Notes: a model not told the origin generated them from the letters alone. DNA of 64,000 nucleotides from Reichenbachiella versicolor (GCF_003171675.1 NZ_QFZQ01000002.1:434001-498000), one strand, 5' to 3'; counted from the first letter of the stretch, positions 8,446 through 19,197 are shown. A program made the numbers and translations.

Positions 8446-10416
8446 ATGTTTAAAACTTTTCGACTCCGATTACTATTCTGGTTTCTAGTCTTCATTAGTT
8501 CCAGCTTTTTTGTAGTACTTCTTTCTCTAGGATATATTCAAAAACGAGAAAAGATCTTTGATAAATCCGAACGCATAGATAGAGCATATCTGGATCTTCT
8601 CAAGAGTGTGAAATCACAACAGAATTTCTTCAGCTATGAAACTAAAAACCCTGAGTACTTTTTGACCTCAAAGAGTAAGTTTCTATCCGAATACCAGCTT
8701 TGGATGGATAGTACATCCAGTGTATTAGAAAATACAAAGTTTGAGGAAGCTGATATTCAGAATTACATGAATACACAGCGATTACTCATTCATCGGGTAG
8801 ATTCGGTGTTTACCATTCTACGACAAAAAATCAAAGAGAGGGGATTTAAAGACTATAGCCTCGAAGGTGAAATGAGAACTGAAGCTCATTGGCTAGAAAA
8901 TACTGTTGAAATCCCTCGTGCAGATCTACTGACTCTCAGAAGACATGAAAAAGACTACATCATCAGGAATGAACCGCAATACGTACAGAAGTTCTCAATT
9001 GTCAAAAAGAAAATAGAGTCGAACATCTCTCAAAACAAACGGCTAAATCAATCAAGAAGAGCAACGCTTCTTAATCACCTCGATAAGTATGAGAATACTT
9101 TTATCCGTTTAGTAGAGCTTGATCAAGAAATCGGGATCAAGGATAACACAGGTTTGAGAAAAGACTTAGATATTGAAATTGCGTCAATGGAAACTGAGTT
9201 TGGCCAACTGGTAGAAAGAACTAAGCTATGGGCCAAAGAAGAGTTTGATATGTTGACCTTCTATTTTGCGGTAACTGTAGTAATACTAGTACTTATTAGT
9301 ATCGTAATCAGTGCTATAATAGCTCATAAAATCACGCAACCTCTTACTAGACTCACAGCTCATATCACTCAATTCGTAGATAGCAATTTCACATTGGAGT
9401 CTGACCATCCGATTAGTACTTCAAAGGATGAAATAGGTAGTCTTACTCAGAATTTCTCGATTCTCAAGAATGAAGTGATTTCACAGATGAAATTTTTCAA
9501 GCAAAGGGTGGAAGAACGAACAATAGAGTTGGCTAATGCTAATAAAAAACTAATCAAAGTCAGTGAAGCAAATGACCGATTTGTCCCTACCGAATTCGTC
9601 AATATTCTCAATAAAAAAGGAATCGAAGAAGTAGAGCTAGGTGATCAGAAGGAATGCGAGATGACCATCGTATTTACCGATATAAGAGAATTCACTCATA
9701 TATCTGAAAGCCTTACACCTCAAGAAAATTTTGATTTCCTCAATCACTATTTGGGAGGAATTGTACCTATCATCAAAAAGCACGGAGGGTTTATTGACAA
9801 ATTCATTGGTGATTCGGTCATGGCGTTATTTCCAGGCAAAGCTGACGACGCGATACTAGCAGCCATGGAGTTCAATGATTTTGTCACTGAATTTAATCTT
9901 TGGCTAGAAGGAAACAAAAAGATAGAACCGATAAAAATTGGTACTGGAATCCATACCGGAAATATGATTCTAGGTACTGTTGGTCATGACGATCGCATGG
10001 AAACAACTGTTATTTCGGACGCTGTGAATACGGCTGCAAGAGTTGAAAGACTTACCAAACACTATGGTGTCCAAATTATGGCTACAGCTGCGACATTGGA
10101 TCGTCTGGAGGATCCTGAATTATTCAACATTAGATTCTTAGACAAAGTAAAAGTCAAAGGAAAAAAGGAAAGTTTATCTGTAATGGAAATCATGTTTGAG
10201 CATGAAATTGCCAAAATAGACTATAACGATAGATATCATGAAGGCATCTTTCTTCTAGAACAAAAAAAGCTCAAAGAGACGGCTGAGTTGTTCAAAGAAC
10301 TTTTAGAAATCAACCCTAATGACAAAGCACTCAAACGGTTTCTGAAGAAATACAAAAACTTCCAAGATGATTCGACTCATCAATGGAAAGACGTCACCGA
10401 AATGCAAACTAAATAA
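8446..10416 (+). CDS. Membrane sensor class III adenylate/guanylate cyclase (HAMP domain)
   Basis: 656 aa from ATG 8446 (an upstream TTG at 8437 is possible). N-terminal helix (FWFLVFISSSFFVVLLSLGY), a periplasmic helical sensor of about 230 residues, a second membrane helix near 275-295 (FAVTVVILVLISIVISAIIA), HAMP linker, short coiled coil, then a class III cyclase domain. Metal-binding Asp412 (VFTDIREF) and Asp456 (IGDSVMALF) are 44 residues apart as expected; VKVKGKKE supplies the base-recognition Lys and NTAARVE the transition-state Asn/Arg, so it should be active, most likely on ATP. The C-terminus resembles a TPR helix pair. It probably converts an envelope signal into a cyclic nucleotide; the ligand is unknown. 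Confidence 0.9.
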   Translation: MFKTFRLRLLFWFLVFISSSFFVVLLSLGYIQKREKIFDKSERIDRAYLDLLKSVKSQQNFFSYETKNPEYFLTSKSKFLSEYQLWMDSTSSVLENTKFEEADIQNYMNTQRLLIHRVDSVFTILRQKIKERGFKDYSLEGEMRTEAHWLENTVEIPRADLLTLRRHEKDYIIRNEPQYVQKFSIVKKKIESNISQNKRLNQSRRATLLNHLDKYENTFIRLVELDQEIGIKDNTGLRKDLDIEIASMETEFGQLVERTKLWAKEEFDMLTFYFAVTVVILVLISIVISAIIAHKITQPLTRLTAHITQFVDSNFTLESDHPISTSKDEIGSLTQNFSILKNEVISQMKFFKQRVEERTIELANANKKLIKVSEANDRFVPTEFVNILNKKGIEEVELGDQKECEMTIVFTDIREFTHISESLTPQENFDFLNHYLGGIVPIIKKHGGFIDKFIGDSVMALFPGKADDAILAAMEFNDFVTEFNLWLEGNKKIEPIKIGTGIHTGNMILGTVGHDDRMETTVISDAVNTAARVERLTKHYGVQIMATAATLDRLEDPELFNIRFLDKVKVKGKKESLSVMEIMFEHEIAKIDYNDRYHEGIFLLEQKKLKETAELFKELLEINPNDKALKRFLKKYKNFQDDSTHQWKDVTEMQTK

Positions 10417-10619
10417 CCCTTCCAGTTACCTAATGAATAGATAATAGTCGTATTGCTAAGTTATTGTATGCCTATCAAAGGCTTTTGTTAAGTCATTGCA
10501 AGGAAGTATCCATAAACCTCTCTAGAAAAGCCGTTTAGATTTGGATCTATTGATTTATGAGCATCGACAACCTTCCTCCGCGAACGATTCTCTAAGTTAA
10601 AACCTGTTAGACTTAAATT

Positions 10620-12542
10620 ATGATGAAAAACACATTAGCTATAGTGGTATGCTTAGCCATACTATCTCCCCTATCTCTATCGGCTCAAAGCTGGGGATAC
10701 AATAACCATCGCTTTGCAGTAAGCGCTGATGGGAATAATCAACCTGACAAGAAACACAAATGGACAAGAGCTGACCCAGATGATTGGGGAGGAACACCTG
10801 CGGCTTTGGCTATGATTGCTAAGCTCGGCCTGCATGACAAATTAGTTCATTATTCATACAACAATTTCATAGACGCTCCTCCACATACCACCGAAACGAA
10901 TCACATGAAAATCGGGGCTGATGGTGCTATTGAAAGGTGGAACTTTGATAAAGACAAGTTTTTCGATGTGAGTGAAAACCATTCTATTCCTATCAACCAC
11001 CTAGCAGCAGAGATTGCCAAATCTAGTTCCTTAGATCCTTTGTATTTCATACATATGGGTCCTGCAGAGTTCTTTTATAGAGCTGTCAAAAAAGTAATCG
11101 ATGACGGAAAAATCAATTCTCTTTCACATGTCTATGTAGTATCTCACAGTGGATACAACGATGACCACCTTCGTCGTGGTGATCCTAAATTCGATATTAC
11201 ACCAGTTCCTGATAGTGAAAAACATCATACGATGTCAGAAACTATCGCTGCAAGTGGTGACCGAATCAACTATAAAAAAATCAAAGATCAAAACGGAGGT
11301 CATGACCCTAACATACTTTGGAAATCTGACAAAGACTGGACCGTCTGGCACTGGATGCGCGATCATAAAGACCCTAACATTCAATGGATCTTCGACCGAA
11401 TGCTCGTCAATGCCAAAAGCTCAGCAGACATCTCTGATGCGGGAATGATATTTTATCTCCTTCATGGCGACATTGATGGTAGTCCTTCCAAATTCAAAGC
11501 TTTTATTGGTGATGGCATCTCTAATGAAAAGATAGTATCAGCTACAGGGATAGAAGTCCCTATTGGTGAAAAAGTATTGATGTTCAAACACCAACTTTTG
11601 GCTGTTCATGCTTCTGTTTTGCCACTTGAAGCAACCAACCAAAAGATTAATTATACTTCATCCTCACCAGAAATAGTCAAAATCAAAGATGGTCAATTGT
11701 TTGCTCAAGCTATTGGCACGACTAAGGTGACTGCTTCCACTGCGGACGGATCATTTTCAAAGACTTTTGATGTGGTAATAGAAGAGCTTCCTTCATGTGA
11801 TGATTACAACGCTACACTTAATGCATTAGAAGATTTTAACGATCTAAACATCGATGGCTTTGTCCCTGCCTACAAGGATGAAGGAAGAAAAGCATTAGCT
11901 GTCAATGCTGGAACATATAAAGAAATGTTTGCAGCAGCTACTACCATATTCTCCGGAAACAAAGGAATATATGACATTACAATTACTACAGTAAAGGAAG
12001 AAGATGGAGAATCAACTTACAGACTTAGGATATCTGGACAACTCATCGGTGAGTTCCAAAACCCCGAAACAGAAATAGATATGGAAGCTACTACACATAC
12101 TTTTGACAATGTAGTACTTAAGGAGGGTGATGTCATACAAGTAGAGTTTAACTCCACATCGAATGGTAAGATTCCGGAAGGTGATGCTTTTGCATTCGCG
12201 AGAGGACGTTGGAGACAATTGCACATCACCTGTGGTTCTATAGAATGTCCCGAAGATGAAAACTGTATAGATGATGAAGAAGGAGAAGCCACTTCCATCA
12301 ACCACCATTCAAAACTTGGTATAAAAGTCTATCCAAATCCGTCAGATGGTGTTCTCTCGATTTCAGAAGTTACAAATGATTCTCAAATTAAAATCTATTC
12401 TACAAGTGGGAAAATAGTCTTTACTGAAATGATATCAAGCTCTAAAACGGACTTAGATATTAGAGCTTTACAAGAAGGGCTTTACTTAATAGAAATCAAT
12501 AACGGAAAAGATATCCAGCTAACTAGGCTCATAAAACAATAA
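10620..12542 (+). CDS. T9SS-secreted multidomain protein, N-domain possibly nucleoside-hydrolase-like
   Basis: 640 aa with a Sec signal peptide (cleavage after LSLSAQ). Residues about 24-310 form a globular domain rich in Asp, His and Trp (FAVSADGN, DPDDWGGTPAAL, YVVSHSGYNDDH); the Asp-rich start and DDWGGTPAA vaguely recall DUF1593/nucleoside-hydrolase folds, but I cannot assign it. About 311-395 is a Big_2-type Ig-like domain (ending TKVTASTADGSFSKTFDV). About 400-535 is a beta-rich region that could bind carbohydrate. A T9SS sorting domain starts at YPNP (571-574). It is probably released to or attached on the cell surface. It is convergent with the fucosidase gene and shares a terminator with it. 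Confidence 0.75.
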   Translation: MMKNTLAIVVCLAILSPLSLSAQSWGYNNHRFAVSADGNNQPDKKHKWTRADPDDWGGTPAALAMIAKLGLHDKLVHYSYNNFIDAPPHTTETNHMKIGADGAIERWNFDKDKFFDVSENHSIPINHLAAEIAKSSSLDPLYFIHMGPAEFFYRAVKKVIDDGKINSLSHVYVVSHSGYNDDHLRRGDPKFDITPVPDSEKHHTMSETIAASGDRINYKKIKDQNGGHDPNILWKSDKDWTVWHWMRDHKDPNIQWIFDRMLVNAKSSADISDAGMIFYLLHGDIDGSPSKFKAFIGDGISNEKIVSATGIEVPIGEKVLMFKHQLLAVHASVLPLEATNQKINYTSSSPEIVKIKDGQLFAQAIGTTKVTASTADGSFSKTFDVVIEELPSCDDYNATLNALEDFNDLNIDGFVPAYKDEGRKALAVNAGTYKEMFAAATTIFSGNKGIYDITITTVKEEDGESTYRLRISGQLIGEFQNPETEIDMEATTHTFDNVVLKEGDVIQVEFNSTSNGKIPEGDAFAFARGRWRQLHITCGSIECPEDENCIDDEEGEATSINHHSKLGIKVYPNPSDGVLSISEVTNDSQIKIYSTSGKIVFTEMISSSKTDLDIRALQEGLYLIEINNGKDIQLTRLIKQ

Positions 12543-12570
12543 TTATGAGTAGACCTTCCTCATCAATAAA

Positions 12571-12605
12571 AAGAACCCTACTCTTAATAAAAGCAGGGTT
12601 CTTTT
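12571..12605. terminator. Bidirectional terminator
   Basis: AAGAACCCTACT and AGCAGGGTTCTT form a strong stem with A- and T-rich flanks on both sides, between two convergent genes. It can stop transcription from both. Confidence 0.8.
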
Positions 12606-12656
12606 CAATTACTAAATCAATTTGATTGGTCTATAAAAGTCCAAAAGTTGACTATC

Positions 12657-14123
12657 TTACTTCATTGTCAACTTCATCACATATGCCTTAGAATCAAATA
12701 AATCAGCAGGGATCTTGATTTCCAAACCTTTACCCGACTGCTTCCATTTGACTTTGCTGTCATAACCCATAAGAATTACTTTACTCACTCCATCAGAAGG
12801 TTTAACCGCAGAAAGCAAAAGTGATTCAGCAGGCTTGTCAAGAACGATTGCATAAACAGTCCCTTCATCTTTTGATCTGGTATATCTAATATCTTCAGCT
12901 GTATAAATCAGCTTTTTCTTAATAAAACTGCCATCCTTATCAAGCACAGTAGGACCTTCTGCTGCAATTTTCCAAGGTCTAGTATTATAAATAGCTTCAC
13001 CATTTACTTGTAACCAATCACCAACCGTGAGCAACACGTTCTTCTCGTATTCAGAAATTACACCATCAGAACTCGGAGCTACGTTCAACAATAAACAACC
13101 ATTTTTACTAACTATGTCTGCTAACATGTCGATGATATCATTAGCATCTTTCGTTGGTTTGCGATTGGAGTTAAACCACTGTGGCGACATGGTATCGTCT
13201 GTCAACCAAGGAATATCTTGTACATCTTTTACTCTTCCTTTTTCATAATCAACAATGGAACCCGGGAGGTAAGTAGCATAATTCTTACAGGTAGTCGCTA
13301 CATTTTTATTATTTTGAAGACCATAGTTATAGTATGAAGCCAAAAATGAATACATGGTTTCTTTAGGAACCTTGCTTTCTCCCATATCGAACCAAATCAT
13401 ATCTGGATTATACTTTGCTACATATTCATCCAACACACCTCTCCACCATTTTTTATATTTCAAAGACATAGGATCTTCTATACCATGAGGTTCAAAATAC
13501 AAATCCTCATATTCAGGATTCGACCCATCATAGGCATATGATGGAACATAATAATCCCATGTCTTTCCATGATGAAAAGAGGCTATATAATTCATCCCTA
13601 GCTTTCTGATTTCCTTCTCTAAGCCCTCAGATGGGTCAATACCTGATACCTTACCTGCACACCAACGGGTAACTTCACTATCCCACATCGCAAAACCATC
13701 ATGATGCATGGCAACTGGGCCGGCAAACTTTGCTCCTGCCCTATGAAACAATTCTGCCCATTCCTTAGCATTAAAATTCTTAGGCTGAAATGTCTTCACC
13801 ACATCCTTCCAACCAAACTCATTTGGATCACCATATTTCTCTATATGCTTAGTGTATGCCCAATGAGGCCCATCCTTTTTCTTCGTCATACCATGAGTCA
13901 ATACAGAATCTTTTTGGTACATATAAAAAGGATACCATCCACAAGGAACCAACTCGTTGCCAATGGTCGTCGGAGTCCAATGTGTGTAAATACCAAACTT
14001 GGCATCTCTAAACCATTCAGGAATATTATGAGAGTCAAGTGATTTAAATTCAGGAGTAAATTGAGCCCAACTGAGTTGCACATAAAACAGGCTGAAAATA
14101 AGTAAACAAAGCTTCTTTATCAT
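12657..14123 (-). CDS. Secreted alpha-L-fucosidase, GH29
   Basis: 488 aa from the ATG giving [21 protein letters not shown], a good signal peptide; a start seven codons upstream is less likely. The N-terminus [15 protein letters not shown] and the [11 protein letters not shown] segment are characteristic of GH29, and the catalytic nucleophile is Asp246 in [25 protein letters not shown] is the conserved end of the barrel, followed by a small beta domain. It hydrolyses alpha-L-fucose from glycans by a retaining mechanism, probably in the periplasm or at the cell surface (no T9SS tail). It is divergent from the TPR/HTH regulator across 162 bp, so that regulator may control it (inference). Confidence 0.93.
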   Translation of the reverse strand: MIKKLCLLIFSLFYVQLSWAQFTPEFKSLDSHNIPEWFRDAKFGIYTHWTPTTIGNELVPCGWYPFYMYQKDSVLTHGMTKKKDGPHWAYTKHIEKYGDPNEFGWKDVVKTFQPKNFNAKEWAELFHRAGAKFAGPVAMHHDGFAMWDSEVTRWCAGKVSGIDPSEGLEKEIRKLGMNYIASFHHGKTWDYYVPSYAYDGSNPEYEDLYFEPHGIEDPMSLKYKKWWRGVLDEYVAKYNPDMIWFDMGESKVPKETMYSFLASYYNYGLQNNKNVATTCKNYATYLPGSIVDYEKGRVKDVQDIPWLTDDTMSPQWFNSNRKPTKDANDIIDMLADIVSKNGCLLLNVAPSSDGVISEYEKNVLLTVGDWLQVNGEAIYNTRPWKIAAEGPTVLDKDGSFIKKKLIYTAEDIRYTRSKDEGTVYAIVLDKPAESLLLSAVKPSDGVSKVILMGYDSKVKWKQSGKGLEIKIPADLFDSKAYVMKLTMK

Positions 14124-14254
14124 ATCATAAAATTCTATTATCAATCATACAATGGTCGTTTTACTCATTCTCAAAAGGCTCAAAAAGTATATTTCAAAAT
14201 CTATACAAGCTCATATATCAACACTTAAAAATCTATACAATAGCTCTTTCACCC

Positions 14255-14262
14255 TACTTTTG
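14255..14262 (+). promoter_or_regulatory. Bacteroidota -7 promoter box
   Basis: TACTTTTG matches the TAnnTTTG consensus exactly and lies 24 bases before the ATG of the TPR/HTH regulator, within the divergent region shared with the fucosidase gene. I could not find a clear -33 box. Confidence 0.6.
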
Positions 14263-14285
14263 TATTCTATATACTAAATGAACCT

Positions 14286-15905
14286 ATGTTACAAATGAGA
14301 AAACTGCTTGTTCTCATCTTATCAAAACTATTTCTGTTACAAATCAATGTATCAGGCACTACCATTCAAAAAACATCTGATTTTAAGGCTAGCTATAACA
14401 GAGCGCATCAGCTAAGTCAGCAGTCTCCCGATTCTGCTATTATCCTTTTCAAAAAACTAATCAACAATCAACATTTCCCTGACTCCTTAAAAACAAGAAG
14501 TCTACTTCATTTAAGTAAGCTTCAACATCGAAAACAAAACTTTCCAGAAGCATTTGAGTACGCTCAGAATAGTCTATTAATTGCAGAATCACTCCGGGAC
14601 AGTAGTACTATAGCTGCTACGGAAAGAACACTAGGGATACTCTATCAAGAATTTGGTAAAGAAGAAGAATCTAAAGAATTCCTCAATAAATCCTTATCAC
14701 TTTACAAATCCTTAGTAGAGTCTAAAAAACTAAAACCTAGGTTTTTATCAGGGGCTTACTTCACCATTGCAGGTCATTACAGCCACTTCTTTAAATTTGA
14801 CTCATCTCTATTATACCTTGACAGTTGTGATTTTGTAGATAGGAAAATGAATCGACCTCCTATCTATAGTAGTTATCATCGTTCAGAACAAGCCCTAGTC
14901 TATCTGGAATTAGGACAAATAGATTCTACAAAAAGAATCCTTCATAACATCGAAGCTATTTATCAAAAAGAACTTAACAATGAAAGGATTTCTTACGCCA
15001 CCAAAGGATTTATTGCCATGATTTACTACTACTTAGGCAACTTGTATCTGAAAGAAAAGGATTTTAATCGAGCTATAGATTATTTTAATCTTTCACTTGA
15101 ATCTGACAAGAAATATGGGTTTCACAATAGAAACACAAGTAAGACTCTTGAAAACCTAGCCCAAGCTCAATTCAATATTAACTTATCAACTGAAGCCTAC
15201 CAAAACTTAAAAATGTCGAAACGACTAAACGATGAATATCTGAGTATTGATAGTGAGCGAAACAAATCAATATTCGAAATAAAAAACAAATATGAAGAAG
15301 AGATCAATCTACAGAAAAGTATAGTATCTAAACAGCGTCAAACACTGCTGATTTTTCAAATTGCAATAGTTTCAGTTATTGCAATTACAATAATTTCCTT
15401 TTTACTCTATAGAAATCGAGTTCAACAAAAACGGCTAATAATTGAGAAAGAGAACAATCTAAAAAAACAAAATGAGGCTAAGGTAAAGATCGATATCAAA
15501 AACAAAGAACTCACAGCTTTTACACTTAAACTCATTGATCGTGAAGAAGTCATCAATTCCTTGGCTCAAAAACTAAAGGATAAATCTAAGGGAGACGGAA
15601 AAACTCTTAACTCTCTAAAAGTATTAAATTCAGGTTCAGAAGCACTTTGGGAAGAATTCAATAGCAGATTTGTTGAAGTTAATTCTGGCTTCTATGAAGA
15701 ACTTCAAAAGCGTTTCCCTGAACTGAGCCCTACAGAACGAAAACACTGTGCACTCATCAAACTCAATTTCTCAGCAAAAGAAATGGCAAGGCTATTAGGT
15801 ATTTCAGATACTAGTGTCCATGTATCCAGATATAGACTTAGAAAGAAATTCAACTTATCTAAAAAGCAAAACCTTACAGACTTTATTAATGGTATTGGTT
15901 ATTAA
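14286..15905 (+). CDS. Membrane-spanning TPR sensor with C-terminal LuxR-like HTH
   Basis: 539 aa (a second ATG at 14295 is equally plausible). Signal-anchor N-terminus, then about 300 residues of TPR helices (for example AIIYYYLGNLYLKEKDFNRAIDYF-like units), one membrane helix at about 354-376, a coiled coil of about 60 residues, and a LuxR/GerE-like HTH at about 479-535 (ELSPTERKHCALIKL, SAKEMARLLGISDTSVHVSR). Topology: TPRs outside, DNA-binding domain inside, a one-protein signalling design widespread in Bacteroidota and often next to polysaccharide genes. Its neighbour is the GH29 fucosidase. Confidence 0.85.
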   Translation: MLQMRKLLVLILSKLFLLQINVSGTTIQKTSDFKASYNRAHQLSQQSPDSAIILFKKLINNQHFPDSLKTRSLLHLSKLQHRKQNFPEAFEYAQNSLLIAESLRDSSTIAATERTLGILYQEFGKEEESKEFLNKSLSLYKSLVESKKLKPRFLSGAYFTIAGHYSHFFKFDSSLLYLDSCDFVDRKMNRPPIYSSYHRSEQALVYLELGQIDSTKRILHNIEAIYQKELNNERISYATKGFIAMIYYYLGNLYLKEKDFNRAIDYFNLSLESDKKYGFHNRNTSKTLENLAQAQFNINLSTEAYQNLKMSKRLNDEYLSIDSERNKSIFEIKNKYEEEINLQKSIVSKQRQTLLIFQIAIVSVIAITIISFLLYRNRVQQKRLIIEKENNLKKQNEAKVKIDIKNKELTAFTLKLIDREEVINSLAQKLKDKSKGDGKTLNSLKVLNSGSEALWEEFNSRFVEVNSGFYEELQKRFPELSPTERKHCALIKLNFSAKEMARLLGISDTSVHVSRYRLRKKFNLSKKQNLTDFINGIGY

Positions 15906-16134
15906 GTTTAACCTCTATAATTAGAAATAGTGTACATCAAAAATAGACTATCTGAAAAAAAAAGATTAAGAGTTGACTGACCCATTTCTTTAAAGTAGAT
16001 AAGTGATAATTCAAAAAATAGAAACTGCAGTAAAAGTTCAACACCCAAGGACTACATAATACCTTCTAAAATTTTGTTCTCATTTACCAATAGACCACTG
16101 AGAATAAGGTTTTTTCAAATGTTACACTATTAAA
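15906..16134. other. Intergenic region, nothing recognised
   Basis: About 230 bases between the regulator stop and the aconitase terminator. AT-rich; I see no ORF of note, RNA gene or clear promoter. Confidence 0.5.
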
Positions 16135-16167
16135 AAAAGAGACTGTCTTTTTGAGACAGCCTCTTTT
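16135..16167 (-). terminator. Terminator of acnB
   Basis: AAAAGAGACTGTCT and AGACAGCCTCTTTT form a 13-pair stem with one mismatch; read on the minus strand it ends in a T-run. It lies just after the acnB stop. Confidence 0.85.
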
Positions 16168-16195
16168 CAACTTGATACTTTCTAAGCAAAAATGA

Positions 16196-18973
16196 TTATC
16201 TCACCAACTGCTTACCTGAAGGCTTGAACTTAGTCAAATCAATACCATCAACCGCAGCTTCGTACTCATCAATTTTTGGTGTTCTTCCTAAGATTGTTGA
16301 AAGAACTACTACTGGAGTAGATGAAAGAAGTGACTCTCCTTTCTTCTCATCACTATCCTTTACAACTCTTCCTTTAAATAAACGAGTAGAAGTAGCCATT
16401 ACCGTATCTCCTGGTTCTGCTTTTTCTTGATTACCCATACAAAGGTTACAGCCAGGACGCTCTAGGTAAAGCATGTTTTCATATTTTGTTCTAGCCGAAG
16501 CCTTAGGATCGTCATCATTGAACTCAAAACCAGAGTATTTCTGAAGTACTTCCCAATCTCCTTCAGCCTTCAATTCATCTACTATATTGTATGTTGGAGG
16601 TGCAACTACAAGAGGAGCATTGAACTCAACTTTACCTTGCTGTTCTTCTACGTTTTTCAACATTTGAGCTAAGATCTTCATATCTCCTTTATGAACCATA
16701 CATGACCCTATGAAACCAAGATCTACTTTCTTCTCTCCTCCATAGTAAGAAAGCGGTCTTATTGTATCGTGAGTATATCTTTTGGATACATCATCATTAT
16801 TCACATCTGGATCAGCAATCATCGGCTCAGCAATTTCATCCAAATCAACCACTACCTCAGCATAATATTTAGCAGATGCGTCTGGAGCCAAAGCAGGTTT
16901 TTCACCAGATTTGATCTCTGCTATTCTCTTGTTAGCAATATCGATCAGCCCTTGAAGAACCTTTTTATCATTGTCCATTCCTTTGTCGATCATCACCTGA
17001 ATTCTACCCGCAGCGATTTCCAATGATTCGATTAATGTCTCATCTTCCGAAATACAAATAGAAGCCTTGGCCTTCATCTCGGCAGTCCAGTCAGTGAATG
17101 TAAATGCCTGATCAGAAGTCAAAGTACCGATGTGTACCTCAATTACTCTTCCTTGGAATACATTCTCTCCTCCAAATTGCTTCAACATTTGTTGTTGAGT
17201 CGCATGAACCACATCTCTGAAGTCCATATGAGTCTTCATCTCACCTTTGAACGTTACCTTCACAGATTCAGGAATTGGCATGGAAGCCTCACCTGTTGCT
17301 AGAGCTAATGCCACAGTTCCAGAGTCTGCACCAAAAGCTACACCTTTAGACATTCTAGTATGAGAGTCACCACCAACGATGATAGCCCAATCATCAACAG
17401 TGATGTCATTTAATACTTTGTGAATAACATCAGTCATCGAGTGATATTCACCCTTAGGATCTCTTGCTGTAATCAAACCGAAGTCATTCATAAATTTCAT
17501 TAATTTAGGAATGTTAGCCTGAGCTTTCTTATCCCAAACAGATGCAGTGTGACAACCAGACTGATAGGCACCATCTACAATTGGTGAAATTACAGTAGCC
17601 GCCATAGATTCTAACTCTTGAGAAGTCATCAAACCAGTGGTATCTTGAGATCCCACTATATTTACTTCGACTCTTACATCAGAACCAGCATGAAGTGTCA
17701 CACCTGGAGTAGTACCTACAGCATTTTTGTTAAATATTTTCTCTACGGCTGTAAGACCTTGACCTTCTACAGAAATCTCTTTTGAAGGAGCGTAAACCAC
17801 TGGAGCTTCAATTCCTAGTGTTTTAGCAGCAAACGTTTGTAGTTTCTTTCCAAATACTACTGCATATGAGCCACCCGCCTTGATGAATTCAACTTTTTGT
17901 GGAGTTAATGAAGCAGAAATATCTTTTAACTCCTTATCGCCATTAAATAATTTTTTAGCCTTAGTATCTATTGTTAAAACAGTACCCGTTTCTACTGAGT
18001 AAGCTTGTTCCAAAACCGGATCACCATTTTCATCTAAGACTGTATTACCATTAGTGTCTTTCTTTTTAACCCAATTTTGAAGGTCAATGCCAATTCCGCC
18101 CGTCACTCCTACAGTAGTCAGGAAAATTGGAGAAATACCATTCGTACCTGCTATGATTGGTGCTATATTAATAAATGGAACATATGGGCTAGCTTGGATT
18201 CCAGTCCAAAGCGCTACATTATTCACTCCCGACATTCTAGAAGAACCTACACCCATAGTACCCTTCTCAGCAATTAACATCACACGTTTATCAGGATGCT
18301 TTTCTTTCAAAGCTTTAAGTTCGGCTTGTTGCTCCTTGTTGTGCTCAAAAATACACTGTCCATGTAGTTCTCTATCAGATCTAGAGTGAGCATCTGCACC
18401 AGGAGAAAGTAAATCTGTAGAAATATCTCCTTCACCTGCGATGAAAGTAACAATATCTATTTTCTCATCTACTTCAGGAAGCTCAGTAAAGAACTCTGCT
18501 TTCGCATAGCTTTCCAAAAGATCTTTAGCTATAGCATTGCCTTCTTCGAAAGCCACTTTCAAACGATCATAATCTGCATCATATAAGAAAACTTGAGTTT
18601 TCAATACCTTAGCAGCATCAGCAGCAATAGCCTCATCATTCCCTAGAGCAATATCAAGAAGTACTTCAATAGATGGACCTCCTTTCATGTGAGATAAAAG
18701 CTCAAAAGCAAATGCTGGAGAAATCTCTTCAACAGAAGATTCACCAAGGATAATTTCTTTTAAAAACTTAGCCTTCACACCTGCTGCTGGTGTAGTACCT
18801 GGCAGAGTATTATAAATAAAGAATTTAAGAGAGTCTTCTCTATATTCATTATCTGTATCTTTGATTTGCGTGATGATCTCGCTTAGCAATTCGGCACCAT
18901 CTATAGGCTTTGGGTGAAGCCCCTGTCCTTTTCGCTCTTCGATCTCCTTGAGGTAATCGCTATAAGTATTCAT
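16196..18973 (-). CDS. acnB: Aconitate hydratase B / 2-methylisocitrate dehydratase
   Basis: 925 aa, somewhat longer than the E. coli enzyme. N-terminal HEAT-like helical domain, then the swivel and catalytic aconitase domains in AcnB order. The [4Fe-4S] ligands are visible: Cys758 in GSCMVHKGD and Cys842/Cys845 in GCNLCMGN. VGGDSHTRMSKG is the substrate-binding signature. It interconverts citrate and isocitrate in the TCA cycle, in the cytoplasm. Monocistronic with its own terminator and a structured 5' leader. Confidence 0.97.
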   Translation of the reverse strand: MNTYSDYLKEIEERKGQGLHPKPIDGAELLSEIITQIKDTDNEYREDSLKFFIYNTLPGTTPAAGVKAKFLKEIILGESSVEEISPAFAFELLSHMKGGPSIEVLLDIALGNDEAIAADAAKVLKTQVFLYDADYDRLKVAFEEGNAIAKDLLESYAKAEFFTELPEVDEKIDIVTFIAGEGDISTDLLSPGADAHSRSDRELHGQCIFEHNKEQQAELKALKEKHPDKRVMLIAEKGTMGVGSSRMSGVNNVALWTGIQASPYVPFINIAPIIAGTNGISPIFLTTVGVTGGIGIDLQNWVKKKDTNGNTVLDENGDPVLEQAYSVETGTVLTIDTKAKKLFNGDKELKDISASLTPQKVEFIKAGGSYAVVFGKKLQTFAAKTLGIEAPVVYAPSKEISVEGQGLTAVEKIFNKNAVGTTPGVTLHAGSDVRVEVNIVGSQDTTGLMTSQELESMAATVISPIVDGAYQSGCHTASVWDKKAQANIPKLMKFMNDFGLITARDPKGEYHSMTDVIHKVLNDITVDDWAIIVGGDSHTRMSKGVAFGADSGTVALALATGEASMPIPESVKVTFKGEMKTHMDFRDVVHATQQQMLKQFGGENVFQGRVIEVHIGTLTSDQAFTFTDWTAEMKAKASICISEDETLIESLEIAAGRIQVMIDKGMDNDKKVLQGLIDIANKRIAEIKSGEKPALAPDASAKYYAEVVVDLDEIAEPMIADPDVNNDDVSKRYTHDTIRPLSYYGGEKKVDLGFIGSCMVHKGDMKILAQMLKNVEEQQGKVEFNAPLVVAPPTYNIVDELKAEGDWEVLQKYSGFEFNDDDPKASARTKYENMLYLERPGCNLCMGNQEKAEPGDTVMATSTRLFKGRVVKDSDEKKGESLLSSTPVVVLSTILGRTPKIDEYEAAVDGIDLTKFKPSGKQLVR

Positions 18974-19055
18974 ATGCTTCCTAGGTATTTAATTTTCAGA
19001 GTTGACCATTGATGACCAACTTCATCTCTTCTATCATTAACTATGTAAACGCTAA

Positions 19056-19082
19056 AAGGATTCGAGAAAAAACACAATCCTT
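19056..19082 (-). promoter_or_regulatory. Stem-loop in the acnB 5' region
   Basis: AAGGATT and AATCCTT form a 7-bp stem with a 13-base loop, about 83 bases before the acnB start. Could be a regulatory hairpin or operator; function unknown. Confidence 0.35.
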
Positions 19083-19197
19083 CTAGGCTGCGAAAATAGC
19101 TCGTTTTTTGTCAAAAAAGAATCTAAATAGAATCTAAAGTTTACGTACCAGTACGTAGATTACTTAGAGAGTAAAAAATCTTTAACCAGTCTAGAAA

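Noticed and set aside
16196-18973. Plus-strand frames within acnB
   Set aside because: Mirror frames of a highly conserved gene with no independent evidence.
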